Source: DASRQZ01 sp964571275
GTDB lineage: Bacteria > Myxococcota_A > Polyangia > Fen-1088
Length of the DNA stretch: 16,916 bases
Direction: 5' to 3'
Assembly (NCBI GenBank): GCA_964571275.1
Contig: CAZNCQ010000153.1
Coordinates: forward strand, 1 to 16,916
Shown: positions 1-8,710 of the stretch, one piece after another
Position numbering within the stretch: the first letter of the stretch is position 1
Layout of the letters: every line of letters begins with the position of its first letter
Made by a program: the position numbers and the translations under genes
The notes under the pieces: model-generated
What the model saw: only the letters and a program-made list of their open reading frames with translations
Database searches by the model: none
What the model was told of the DNA's origin: nothing

Positions 1-761
1 TCGGCGACGGCCAGTTCGGCGGCGGGCGCTTCGGCGTGATCGCCGGGCCGTGCGCGGTCGAGAGCCGCGAGCAGATACAAGCGACCGCGATCGCGGTGAA
101 GAGCGCGGGCGCGCACTTCCTGCGCGGCGGCGCGTTCAAGCCGCGGACCTCGCCGTACGCGTTTCAGGGTCTCAAGGAAGAGGGCCTGCAGCTGCTCGCA
201 GAGGCGCGCGAGCGGACCGGCCTGCCGATCGTCACAGAGGTGATGGACACACGCGACGTCGAGCTGGTCGCCCGTTACGCCGACGTGTTGCAGATCGGCG
301 CGCGCAACATGCAGAACTTCTCGCTGCTCGAGGCGGTGGGCGCTCAGCGCCGCGCCGTGATGCTCAAGCGCGGGCTGTCCGCGACGATTCAAGAGTTCCT
401 GATGGCGGCCGAGTACATCGTCAAGCAGGGTAACTACAACGTGATCCTGTGCGAGCGCGGGATCCGCACGTTCGAGACGATGACGCGCAATACGCTGGAC
501 CTGGGGTCGATCCCGCTCATCAAGCGGCTCACTCACCTGCCGATCATCATCGACCCGTCGCACGGCACCGGCGATCGCCTCTCGGTGCCGGCGCTGGCGC
601 GCGCCGCGATCGCGCTCGGCGCCGACGGCCTGATGGTCGAGGTTCACCCGCACCCGGAGAAGGCGCTGTCCGACGGGCCGCAGTCGCTGACGCCGGCGGA
701 GTTCGCGACGTTGATGGAGTCGGTGCGCGCGATCGCACCGGTCGTTGGATTGGAGCTTTGA
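1..761 (+). CDS. aroF: 3-deoxy-7-phosphoheptulonate (DAHP) synthase, 5' end cut by the window
   Basis: This enzyme condenses phosphoenolpyruvate and erythrose 4-phosphate in the first step of the shikimate pathway. The frame is open from base 3, and the residues before the GTG at 36 (GDGQFGGGRFG) already belong to the family, so the true start lies outside the window. Visible motifs are IAGPCAVES with the metal-binding Cys near base 51, FKPRTSPYAFQGL, IGARNMQN, MLKRG, IIDPSHGTGDR and VEVHPHPEKALSDGPQSL. Together these define the aro/KDO8P-synthase-like type I-beta class rather than the E. coli AroG class. The regulatory N-terminal domain some members carry cannot be judged because that end is missing. 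The stop at 759-761 is only 4 bases before the next start. The enzyme assignment is secure; the gene symbol follows common usage. Confidence 0.95.
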   Translation, partial: GDGQFGGGRFGVIAGPCAVESREQIQATAIAVKSAGAHFLRGGAFKPRTSPYAFQGLKEEGLQLLAEARERTGLPIVTEVMDTRDVELVARYADVLQIGARNMQNFSLLEAVGAQRRAVMLKRGLSATIQEFLMAAEYIVKQGNYNVILCERGIRTFETMTRNTLDLGSIPLIKRLTHLPIIIDPSHGTGDRLSVPALARAAIALGADGLMVEVHPHPEKALSDGPQSLTPAEFATLMESVRAIAPVVGLEL

Positions 762-765
762 CGAA

Positions 766-1392
766 GTGAGCACCGAAGCAAAACCGGCGAGGATCGCCTC
801 GGCCCCGACCTCGGCCACCGCGGTCGCAGGCCGCACCTGGGTCTGGCCGCTGATCCTGACCGTCGCCGGCCTGGGTTTCCTGAGCGTGCGTTTCTTCGAG
901 GCGACCCACCAAGGCATCACCAACGCACGCACCAACGCCTGCCGCGCGATGTCGCCGGATCCCGTGCCCGCGTTCCTGGAGAACCACGAAGCGCCCGACT
1001 TCCAGCTGCCCGACGCCACCGGCAAGATGGTGTCGCTGAGCGCGCAGCGCGGCCACCCGGTGCTGGTCAACTTCTGGGCGACCTGGTGCCCGCCTTGCGT
1101 CGAGGAAGTACCGTCGATGGAAGATCTGGCGCGCCGGCTGGAGAAGACCGACATCCGCATGATGGCAGTCAGCGTCGACGACAGCTGGGACGCCGTGCGC
1201 CAGTTCTTCGTCAAGGGCACGAAGATGGGCGTGCTGCTCGACCTGTCCAAGAGCGTGCCCAAGAGCTTTGGCACCGAGAAGTATCCCGAGAGCTTCATGA
1301 TCGACGCCAGCGGACACGTGCGGCACTACTTCATCAACAAGCGCGACTGGTCGAAGCCCGAAGCGATCGCCTGCCTCGAGAGCCTGCGATGA
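766..1392 (+). CDS. Membrane-anchored TlpA/ResA-like thioredoxin-fold protein
   Basis: Predicted thiol-disulfide oxidoreductase acting outside the cytoplasmic membrane, probably keeping periplasmic or cytochrome c cysteines reduced. The chosen GTG start at 766 has GGAG at 752-755 and follows the aroF stop by four bases; the frame is also open from a TTG at 745, which lacks that spacing. The 208 residues comprise a cytoplasmic tail, one hydrophobic segment (about 25-43), a linker with an extra Cys (59), and a thioredoxin fold from about 75. The active site is WCPPC (107-111) and the cis-proline is in YPESF (P174). The ending overlaps the MFS start in an ATGA junction. The physiological partner cannot be read from the sequence. 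No cytochrome biogenesis genes are in the window, so a general TlpA-like label is safer than ResA. Confidence 0.88.
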   Translation: MSTEAKPARIASAPTSATAVAGRTWVWPLILTVAGLGFLSVRFFEATHQGITNARTNACRAMSPDPVPAFLENHEAPDFQLPDATGKMVSLSAQRGHPVLVNFWATWCPPCVEEVPSMEDLARRLEKTDIRMMAVSVDDSWDAVRQFFVKGTKMGVLLDLSKSVPKSFGTEKYPESFMIDASGHVRHYFINKRDWSKPEAIACLESLR

Positions 1393-2681
1393 CGGCGGGG
1401 CTGCCCGGCGCGACGTCGGGCACGGGCGCCGGCGGCGCGTTCCCCTCGCCGTTCGGCGCGGGACCCGCGCCCGCGCAGAAGGCGCGCGGCATCCCGCCGC
1501 TGCCGCTGCTGACGCTGATCAACTTCTTCAACTACCTGGACCGCCAGGTGGTGTACGGCATGACGCCGTTCATCGGCGCAGAGTTCAAGCTGTCGTTCGC
1601 GCAGCTCGGCCTCCTGGCGACCGTGAACTTGCTCGTGTTCGCGATCGCGTCGCTGGCGTCGGGGCCCATCGCGGACCGCTTCGGGCCGCGCAAGGTCATC
1701 TTCGTCGGCATCCTGGTCTGGGCGATCGCGACCATCGGGTCGGCGCTGTCGACGTCGTACGCGATGCTGCTGTTCTTCCGCGCGCTGGTCGGCGTCGGCG
1801 AGGGTGGCTACGGCCCCAGCGCCAACACGCTGCTGTGCGCGGACGCGCCGCCGGAGAAGCGCGGGCGCGCGCTTGGCATCTATAACATCGGCATGGCGGT
1901 CGGCGGCACCGGCGGCCTGGCGCTGGGCGCGCTGCTGGCGCCGAAGATCGGCTGGCGCGGAGCGTTCTGGATCGCAGGGGCCCCGTCGTTGCTGCTCGCC
2001 TTGCTGTCGGCGTTCATCGCGGCGCCGGCGCGGCTGCCGCGGCCGGTGAGCCTGCCGGCGCGCGCGTATCTGCTCTCATCCACTTACATCCTCGCGCTCG
2101 CCGGCGGCGTCCTGGCGACGTTCGGCGCGAGCGGCCTGATCTTCTTCGCGCGCCCCATGATCCTCGACGTGCGGCACTTCTCGATCGCCGTCGGCAGCGG
2201 CTTCATGGCGTTCGTCGGCCTCGGATGCGGCGTCGGCGGGGTGGTCTTCGGCGGCTACTGGGGCGACAAGCTCAACCGCCGCGCGTCCGGTGGCCATGCG
2301 CGCGCAATCGGGCTGTCCGCGCTGATTCAGATACCGTTCGGCGTCGGCAGCCTGATAGTCACCGACCACATCGCGTTCATGGCGCTGACCGCGGTCGCGG
2401 TCTTCTTTCTTTCGGTCTATAACGGCCCGTCCGCGGCGGTCGTCGACGAGCTCGGGCCGCCACAGTTCTCGGCGACGCTGCAGGCGGTGTTCATGTTCGG
2501 CATCCACGTGCTGGGCAACGCGCCCGCGCCATTCGTGATCGGCGCGATCGCCGACCATTCGAGCATCCCGCTGGCCCTGCAGCTCACCGTCGTCGCCTTC
2601 GGCCTCGCGGGCGTGCTGTTCATGATCGTCGCGCGCCGGCAGAAGGCCGGCCCTTCTTTCCATTCCGAGGCCGCGCCATAA
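1389..2681 (+). CDS. MFS transporter, Spinster-like
   Basis: Twelve-helix major facilitator permease of 430 residues. The ATG at 1389 overlaps the preceding stop (ATGA), so translation is probably coupled. The first 35 residues are a Gly/Ala/Pro-rich cytoplasmic tail. NYLDRQ (48-53) in helix 1 is the hallmark of Spinster and related organic-anion MFS proteins. The loop 2-3 signature reads GPIADRFGPRK (92-102), and helix 4 carries the conserved RALVGVGEGGYGPSA (131-145). Animal Spinster proteins move sphingosine 1-phosphate or lysolipids, but bacterial members mostly lack known substrates, so none is assigned. Linkage to a TlpA-like protein and a methyltransferase gives no clear substrate clue. 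The stop codon at 2679-2681 lies inside a -10-like CATAAT (2677-2682). Confidence 0.9.
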   Translation: MTAGLPGATSGTGAGGAFPSPFGAGPAPAQKARGIPPLPLLTLINFFNYLDRQVVYGMTPFIGAEFKLSFAQLGLLATVNLLVFAIASLASGPIADRFGPRKVIFVGILVWAIATIGSALSTSYAMLLFFRALVGVGEGGYGPSANTLLCADAPPEKRGRALGIYNIGMAVGGTGGLALGALLAPKIGWRGAFWIAGAPSLLLALLSAFIAAPARLPRPVSLPARAYLLSSTYILALAGGVLATFGASGLIFFARPMILDVRHFSIAVGSGFMAFVGLGCGVGGVVFGGYWGDKLNRRASGGHARAIGLSALIQIPFGVGSLIVTDHIAFMALTAVAVFFLSVYNGPSAAVVDELGPPQFSATLQAVFMFGIHVLGNAPAPFVIGAIADHSSIPLALQLTVVAFGLAGVLFMIVARRQKAGPSFHSEAAP

Positions 2682-2695
2682 TATCGGCGGATTCC

Positions 2696-3424
2696 ATGTC
2701 GACCACCGCACCACCGACCACCCAGACCTACTACGACCGCTTCTCCGAGACCTACGAGGCCGAGCGCCATCACGGCTATCACCGGATGATCGACGAGCTG
2801 GAGCTGCAGCTCATCCGGCAGTACGGCCGCGGGCGCGACGTGTTCGAAGCCGGGTGCGGCACCGGCCTTTTGCTGCGCGAGGCGGGGCACGTGGCGCGCT
2901 CGGCGATCGGCCTGGATCTGTCGCGCGGAATGCTGCGCACGGCGCAGGGGCGCGGACTGCGCGTGGTGCAGGGCTCGCTCACCCACGTGCCCTTGCCGTC
3001 GGAGTCGGTCGACCTGGTCTACAGCATGAAGGTGCTGGCCCACATCCCGCCCATCGAAGAAGCGCTGGCCGAGCTTTCGCGCCTGGTGCGGCCGGGCGGC
3101 CATCTCTTGCTCGAGTTCTACAACCCGTACTCGCTGCGCTACCTCGCCAAGCGCGTGGGCGGGCCGGCGCGCATCGCCGACGGCACGACCGACCACGACG
3201 TGTTCACGCGCTACGACACCGCCCGCAAGGCGCAGTCGTACCTGCCGCGCGAGCTCGAGCTCGTCGGCGTGCGCGGCGTGCGCATCCTGACGCCGACCTC
3301 GAAGGTGTTCGCGTTCCCACCCGTGGGGTCGCTCTTCGGCTGGGCCGAGAACCGCGCCTGCGATCTGCCCTTGCTCCGCCACCTGGGCGGTTTTTTGATC
3401 CTGGTCGCGAGGAAGCGCGCATGA
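2696..3424 (+). CDS. Class I SAM-dependent methyltransferase
   Basis: A 242-residue Rossmann-fold methyltransferase of the UbiE/Methyltransf_11 type. Motif I is FEAGCGTGLL (50-59), the acidic residue ending strand 2 is in GLDLS (D74), the motif II region is VDLVYSMKVLAHI (105-117) and the post-II strand is RPGGHLLLEFYNP (132-144). The C-terminal half, with NPYSLRYLAKRVGGP and a long insert before a hydrophobic end, is where substrate would be chosen. No quinone or lipid specificity can be read. The ATG at 2696 is preceded by only a weak GGCGGA. Upstream, CATAAT at 2677-2682 could be a -10 box giving a very short leader, but no -35 is recognisable. The gene sits 14 bases after the transporter and 19 bases before the NtrC-type regulator. 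Confidence 0.88.
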   Translation: MSTTAPPTTQTYYDRFSETYEAERHHGYHRMIDELELQLIRQYGRGRDVFEAGCGTGLLLREAGHVARSAIGLDLSRGMLRTAQGRGLRVVQGSLTHVPLPSESVDLVYSMKVLAHIPPIEEALAELSRLVRPGGHLLLEFYNPYSLRYLAKRVGGPARIADGTTDHDVFTRYDTARKAQSYLPRELELVGVRGVRILTPTSKVFAFPPVGSLFGWAENRACDLPLLRHLGGFLILVARKRA

Positions 3425-3443
3425 GCGTGGCGAGCGCGGAGAC

Positions 3444-4900
<1,457 letters not shown>

Positions 4901-4904
<4 letters not shown>

Positions 4905-5770
4905 GCGCCATCGCGCCGTCGCGCCGCGCCCCGCCGCTGCCCGCGGCCGTCGCGATCTTCGCGGTCGTCGCGATCGCCGTCGCGATCCTCGCCGGCACGC
5001 GCGCGACGTTGCACCGCGCGCTCGCGCTACGCGCCGGCTGGCCGGCCGAGGACGACACGCTCGCGCTGCCGAGCGCGGGCACGCTGCGCGTCGCCAGCCT
5101 CGGCCACACCGAGGCCGCGGCCGACCTGGTGGCGGCACGCACCTACGTCTACTTCGGCGCTCAGGTGGCCGCACACGGCGAGAACCGGTGGCTCGAGCGC
5201 TACCTGACGACCGCGCTGGAGCTCGATCCGTCGTTCCACAGTCTCTACCGGCGGGGCGCGACCATGCTGGTCTACACCGGCCAGAGCTTCTCCGTCGACG
5301 CGCTGCTGGCCGCCGACCGGATCCTCACGCGCGGCGCGCATGCGTTCCCCAGCGACTGGGAGATCTGGTTCCAGCTCGGCTTCAACCTGCTCTTCGAGCT
5401 GCCGCCGCTGGCCGGCGAGGACGATCCGCGCGTGCCCGTCTGGCGCGAGCGCGGCGTCGAGGCGCTGCGCCAGGCGACACTGCTCGACGGCGTGCCGCCG
5501 TGGCTGCCCAACCTGGCGGCGCAGATGCTGACCAAGCAAGGCGGCCGGGAGCTGGCGTTGCGCCACCTCGAGCAGACCTACGCCGTCACCAGCGACGAGG
5601 CGACGCGCGAGCAGATCCGCCGCAAGCTCGCCTCGCTCCGCGATACGACGGTCGCGTCCGCGCTCGAGCGCGACGCGGCGGCTCTGCAGAAGCTGGTCGA
5701 GGATCGCTACCCGTATGCACCGGAAGCCTATTCGCTGATCGCCGGGCCGCGCACAGGACCGACCCCGTGA
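4901..5770 (+). CDS. Membrane-anchored helical-repeat (TPR-like) protein of unknown function
   Basis: A 289-residue protein starting at a GTG that overlaps the regulator's stop (GTGA). One hydrophobic segment at about 13-32 anchors it, with the arginine-containing tail probably inside and the rest outside the cytoplasm. The body is entirely helical. A conserved-looking block runs RVASLGHTEAAADLVAARTYVYFG (63-86), interrupted here only by my labelling. It is followed by TPR-like helices around LTTALELDPSFHSLYRRGA (102-120) and 150-225. The SLG...ADL..AR.Y.YFG pattern resembles TPR-like proteins I recall from deltaproteobacterial genomes, though I cannot confirm this by search. There is no catalytic motif. 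Coupling to an NtrC-type regulator upstream and a methyltransferase downstream suggests a shared operon, not a known job. Confidence 0.72.
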
Positions 5771-6408
5771 GCCTGACGTTCGAGCTGCCGGCGCAAGGCG
5801 TGCTGCGTCCCAACGACGCGCACGATCCCCTGCCCTACTACTATCACCCGTGGGTCGGCTGGCTCTACCGGCACCGGCTGCAGATGGGCCTCGATCTGCT
5901 CCCACCGGGCGGGACGCGCGTGCTCGAGGTCGGCGTCGGCAGCGGCGTGCTGGTGCCGACGCTGACCAAGCGGTTCTCCGCGTACACCGGCACCGACCTG
6001 ACGCTCGCGCCCGGCCTGGCGTCGCTGGTCGCGCCCGGTTGCCAGGCGCGCTTCGTCGCTGCCGACCTGCTGCGCGACGCGGATCTGCCGGCGGGCCATT
6101 TCGACGCCATCGTCTGCTTCTCCGTGCTCGAGCACATCGCCGACGCCGACGGCGCCGCACGCGGCCTGGCGCGCGCGCTGGCGCCGAACGGAACGCTGGT
6201 CACGGGCTATCCGATGGTGAGCCGCCTCATGACCCGCGCCTTCGAGCTCATCGGTTACCGCGGCATCGACGACCACCACGTGAGCGCACCGGCACGCATC
6301 TCCGCCGCGCTCGCGCGGGTGCTGCGCCCCGCGGGCCGGACCGCGTTTCCCCCCTACGCGCCAGTGCCGGCTGCGCTTTACCAATGCAGCGCGTGGCGGA
6401 AAATCTAG
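5767..6408 (+). CDS. Class I SAM-dependent methyltransferase
   Basis: A 213-residue methyltransferase. Its GTG start at 5767 overlaps the previous stop in a GTGA junction, and the frame upstream of that point is only a shadow of the neighbouring gene. Motif I is VLEVGVGSG (52-60), the strand-2 acid is D77 in GTDLT, the motif II region is FDAIVCFSVLEHI (112-124), and the post-II strand is LAPNGTLVTGYP (138-149). A YYYHPWVGWLYRHR stretch near the N-terminus (24-37) is aromatic and basic and may dock on a membrane or a glycan. The conserved DHHVSAP (169-175) resembles methyltransferases of cell-surface or lipid modification. The substrate is not predictable. It is the last gene of the plus-strand run and is followed by a hairpin. 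Confidence 0.87.
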   Translation: MSLTFELPAQGVLRPNDAHDPLPYYYHPWVGWLYRHRLQMGLDLLPPGGTRVLEVGVGSGVLVPTLTKRFSAYTGTDLTLAPGLASLVAPGCQARFVAADLLRDADLPAGHFDAIVCFSVLEHIADADGAARGLARALAPNGTLVTGYPMVSRLMTRAFELIGYRGIDDHHVSAPARISAALARVLRPAGRTAFPPYAPVPAALYQCSAWRKI

Positions 6409-6411
6409 CTC

Positions 6412-6430
6412 GGACCCCGCAAGGGGTTCC
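6412..6430 (+). terminator. GC-rich hairpin after the plus-strand gene run
   Basis: Starting four bases after the methyltransferase stop, GGACCCC and GGGGTTCC pair around a GCAA loop, with one unpaired T. The position fits the 3' end of the operon, but no U-rich tract follows. It may be a processing or stabilising hairpin rather than a classical intrinsic terminator. Confidence 0.4.
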
Positions 6431-6464
6431 CAACCTCGCCCACGATATTTTCGATTGATGATGA

Positions 6465-6476
6465 CGGGGTACCCCG
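6465..6476. promoter_or_regulatory. Perfect 12-base palindrome, possible operator
   Basis: CGGGGTACCCCG is perfectly self-complementary and stands in the 187-base gap before the gene at 6596, about 120 bases upstream of its start. This could be a dimer-binding site. As DNA this GC-rich it could also be chance. It can compete with the hairpin at 6412-6430, since both use runs of G4 and C4. Confidence 0.25.
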
Positions 6477-6568
6477 GCCCCACTAACCTCCCGACGAGAA
6501 ACATGTTTCGGCGACGTAAACGCGACGCTAATTCTTTTCGCAGCCGCGCGCGGGCGAGCCGCCGAGCG

Positions 6569-6574
6569 TAGACT
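6569..6574 (+). promoter_or_regulatory. Possible -10 element for the gene at 6596
   Basis: TAGACT matches the sigma-70 -10 consensus at four of six positions and lies 21 bases before the ATG. It would leave a leader of roughly 15 bases that still contains the GGGG Shine-Dalgarno (6587-6590). No -35 hexamer is recognisable. Confidence 0.25.
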
Positions 6575-6595
6575 GCGGACACTGACGGGGAAACA

Positions 6596-7627
6596 ATGAG
6601 TAGCGGCGAGACGACGGCAGCAGGTACCAAACGTCTGATCGACGGACAGTGGCGGGTCTTCCACGACGGTTACTGGATCAAGGCCTATGACGCGCCTGCC
6701 GACACGCTGGCGGCGAAGAAGGCGCTGATCGAAGCGCTGACGCGGCGGCTGTTCAACCACGTCGAGCACGGCCTGAACATTCCCGGGTTCCGACTCGAGG
6801 AGGCGCGCCGCGCGTTCGAGGCCGAGACCGACCCGCAGAAGCAGCGAGTCAAGGGCGCGATGCTCGCCGGCGCGCTGTTCAACCGCGCGACGCAGGTGTT
6901 CACCAAGGTCGTCGACATCCAGGCGCTGGGCCTGGAGATCCGCTCCGACAACGCGCTCATGCGCCAGTGCAGCGAGCATCTGCAGGAGGCGCTCGCGCTC
7001 GGCAAGATGGTGCTCCACCGCAGCGGCGAGGAAGGCATCGACGAGCTGTGGGGCGAGCCGTTCAAGGCGTTCGCGTTCCCGATCGAAGATTTCTACCGCA
7101 GCCGCTACATCAAGATCGCGCAGACGATGCGCGCGATCGACGGCATCGCCGACGCGATGGTGGCGACGTTCTCCGGGCTGGAGATGTTCGCCGGGATCGG
7201 TCCGTTCGTGACCGATCTCGCCAACACCGCGCGCGCGAAGTGCGAGACGCTGCACACCGACGCGGAGATCTTCGACGTGTGGGCCGCGTTCGTCGCGGCG
7301 GCGGAGCGCCTGTCCTGTTTTCGCCCGACGATGCCGCCCGACGCATCGCTGGCTGACGAGCACTACGCGTGGCAGGGCCGCGACCTGATCCGCGGCGGCA
7401 AGGATCTGATCTCGTTCATCACGCGCGCGCGCGTCCCGATGCCGAAGAGCACGCGCGAGTGGAAAGAGCGATGCGACCACTACCGCGAGTCGGTCGATAC
7501 CGAGCGCGCCGCGGCCGCGGCCACAACGCCGCGCCCGCCGGTGCGCGCGCGCACGCCAGCGCCGTCATTGCGCGCCGCTGAAGGCGACGTCAGCTCCGCC
7601 AGAGCCGCCGCCACCCCGCCCAGATAG
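6596..7627 (+). CDS. Hypothetical protein, 343 residues, helical with aromatic N-terminus and Pro/Ala tail
   Basis: I do not recognise this protein. The ATG at 6596 has GGGG at 6587-6590, a good spacing. The first 30 residues contain an aromatic, charged stretch, DGQWRVFHDGYWIKAYD (16-32). The body (35-300) is predicted to be helical and cytosolic, with a very hydrophobic centre from about 185 to 210 (AMVATFSGLEMFAGIGPFV) that is too broken by polar residues to be a confident membrane span. Three cysteines (125, 216, 241) are scattered, and no metal or nucleotide motif is evident. From about 303 the sequence becomes a low-complexity Ala/Pro/Arg tail to residue 343. It stands alone on the plus strand between two methyltransferase-containing clusters and overlaps the 3' end of a small minus-strand gene by 38 bases. 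Codon use matches its neighbours. Confidence 0.8.
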   Translation: MSSGETTAAGTKRLIDGQWRVFHDGYWIKAYDAPADTLAAKKALIEALTRRLFNHVEHGLNIPGFRLEEARRAFEAETDPQKQRVKGAMLAGALFNRATQVFTKVVDIQALGLEIRSDNALMRQCSEHLQEALALGKMVLHRSGEEGIDELWGEPFKAFAFPIEDFYRSRYIKIAQTMRAIDGIADAMVATFSGLEMFAGIGPFVTDLANTARAKCETLHTDAEIFDVWAAFVAAAERLSCFRPTMPPDASLADEHYAWQGRDLIRGGKDLISFITRARVPMPKSTREWKERCDHYRESVDTERAAAAATTPRPPVRARTPAPSLRAAEGDVSSARAAATPPR

Positions 7628-7751
7628 CCGCGAGGCGCATCAGTGGATGACGCCAGCTCTGGCTCTCCAGCTGATGGATCTCCTTCTGCGCCAGTAGCTG
7701 CGCGCGGACGCCCGTCCCGTCGGTATCCGTCCACCTGTGCTGCGCCACCAT
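7590..7751 (-). CDS. Small hypothetical protein, 53 residues, basic and Trp-rich C-terminus
   Basis: The ATG at 7751 is preceded by a consensus AGGAGG (7760-7765) at a spacing of eight bases, the best ribosome site in the window. The product starts MVAQHRWTDTDG and ends WAGWRRLWRS, a basic, tryptophan-rich amphipathic tail that may lie on a membrane. Third codon positions are almost all G or C, like real genes here. The same frame also opens at a GTG at 7793 with its own GAGGAG (7800-7805, spacing six), which would give 67 residues. I prefer the ATG because of its Shine-Dalgarno. The last 38 bases overlap the 3' end of the gene at 6596 tail to tail. Function is unknown, and the gene could easily be missed by callers. 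Confidence 0.45.
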   Translation of the reverse strand: MVAQHRWTDTDGTGVRAQLLAQKEIHQLESQSWRHPLMRLAAIWAGWRRLWRS

Positions 7752-7809
7752 CGATTCGACCTCCTGCCCACCGCCCTCGGTTCCGCCCGTCACGGTCAGC
7801 TCCTCGCGT

Positions 7810-7838
7810 TTTAGATTGAAGCTACAAAGACGGACCAA
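7810..7838 (-). promoter_or_regulatory. Possible sigma-70 promoter for the small minus-strand gene
   Basis: TTGGTC (7833-7838) and TCTAAA (7810-7815) are separated by 17 bases on the minus strand, in a locally AT-richer stretch. Transcription would start near 7803, leaving about 50 bases of leader before the ATG at 7751. It would be too close for the alternative GTG at 7793 to keep its Shine-Dalgarno. Confidence 0.3.
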
Positions 7839-7901
7839 CAACTAATCGAATCGCGCGCGCAATGCAATGCACCGTGCGCGATTTCGATGACCTCGACCAA
7901 G

Positions 7902-7932
7902 AATTTTCCCGTTGGAAACATCGGGAAAAATT
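7902..7932. repeat. Inverted repeat at the 3' end of the minus-strand cluster
   Basis: TTTTCCCG (7904-7911) and CGGGAAAA (7922-7929) form a perfect eight-pair stem with a ten-base loop, flanked by further A/T bases. The repeat touches the stop codon of the methyltransferase at 7931. The stem has T's on its 5' arm and A's on its 3' arm on both strands. It therefore lacks the usual terminator U-tract after the stem, so termination is only one possibility. Confidence 0.4.
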
Positions 7933-8707
7933 ACGTTCGTTCGATCACGGCCAGCAGGCGGAAACCAATCAATCGAAAGAGCGACGGCGGCAGGCGCTGT
8001 TCCAGACGATGGAGGGCGCGCCAAATCACGCCCGGCAGCAACGCGCGCCGCGAGAACCCCCCCGACGCGGGGTAGCTGAGACCGGCGAAACGCTCGACGG
8101 AGACGATCTTCAGCGACGGGAACGCCCGCTCGAAGGCCGCGCGCCCGCGGCCGAACAACACCGTCGGAATGGCCTGGTTGGAATCGAACGGATCTTTCTC
8201 CAGTTGCGCGCCGGTCCCCTCGAGCGACCCATCCATCGCCAGGGGATCGACCAACAGATCGACCGGCTCCTCGTGCAAGAGCTTGTAGACCGGATACGAG
8301 AGCGGGCTCACCAGCGGCTCGCACAGCACGATGCGTCCCGACGGGCGCAACACGCGCGCCGCCTCGGCAAAGAATCGCCGCGGCGACGACAGGTGGTGAA
8401 GCACGTCGAACAGCACCAGCGCGCCGACGCTGGCATCGGCGGCGTCGAGGGCATCGGCGCTGAGCTCACGGTCGTGCCACGGCGCCGCGACGACGTCGGT
8501 CAGCTCGAGCGCGGGGATGAAACCGCGCGCGAACCCGGGACCCGAGCCGAGCTCGATGCGCGGTCCCAGCCCGGGCGGCGGCAGCGCGGCGCCGATCCGG
8601 CCGTACCAGTCGGCGTACAGCGTACGCAGCGCCGGGTTGGCGTCCCACGCCTCGCGGTGGCGGCGAAAGCGTTCCAGCGTGCGCGCGCGTTGCTCGGGGG
8701 TCGGCAC
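7931..8707 (-). CDS. Class I SAM-dependent methyltransferase, last gene of the kinase cluster
   Basis: A 258-residue methyltransferase starting at a GTG at 8707, three bases after the stop of the fusion gene upstream. Motif I is IELGSGPGFA (51-60), and the middle region ALVLFDVLHHLSSP (96-109) and RPSGRIVLCEP (121-131) are typical of Methyltransf_11/25. The N-terminal WDANPALRTLYADWYGRI (21-38) and a PLSYPVYKLLHEEP stretch near 134-147 resemble methyltransferases found with glycosyltransferases in surface-polysaccharide or lipid pathways. Tight spacing implies it is co-translated with the methyltransferase/GT2 fusion and acts in the same pathway, but the acceptor is unknown. The TAA stop is followed by an inverted repeat. 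Confidence 0.87.
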   Translation of the reverse strand: MPTPEQRARTLERFRRHREAWDANPALRTLYADWYGRIGAALPPPGLGPRIELGSGPGFARGFIPALELTDVVAAPWHDRELSADALDAADASVGALVLFDVLHHLSSPRRFFAEAARVLRPSGRIVLCEPLVSPLSYPVYKLLHEEPVDLLVDPLAMDGSLEGTGAQLEKDPFDSNQAIPTVLFGRGRAAFERAFPSLKIVSVERFAGLSYPASGGFSRRALLPGVIWRALHRLEQRLPPSLFRLIGFRLLAVIERT

Positions 8708-8710
8708 GGC

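Noticed and set aside
745..765. Upstream TTG start for the TlpA-like protein
   Set aside because: It overlaps aroF by 17 bases and lacks a spaced Shine-Dalgarno; the GTG at 766 has GGAG at ten bases.
7480..7734. Minus-strand frame of 84 codons overlapping the end of the gene at 6596
   Set aside because: The product is Ala/Gly/Arg low complexity, there is no ribosome site, and it conflicts with the better-supported small frame starting at 7751.
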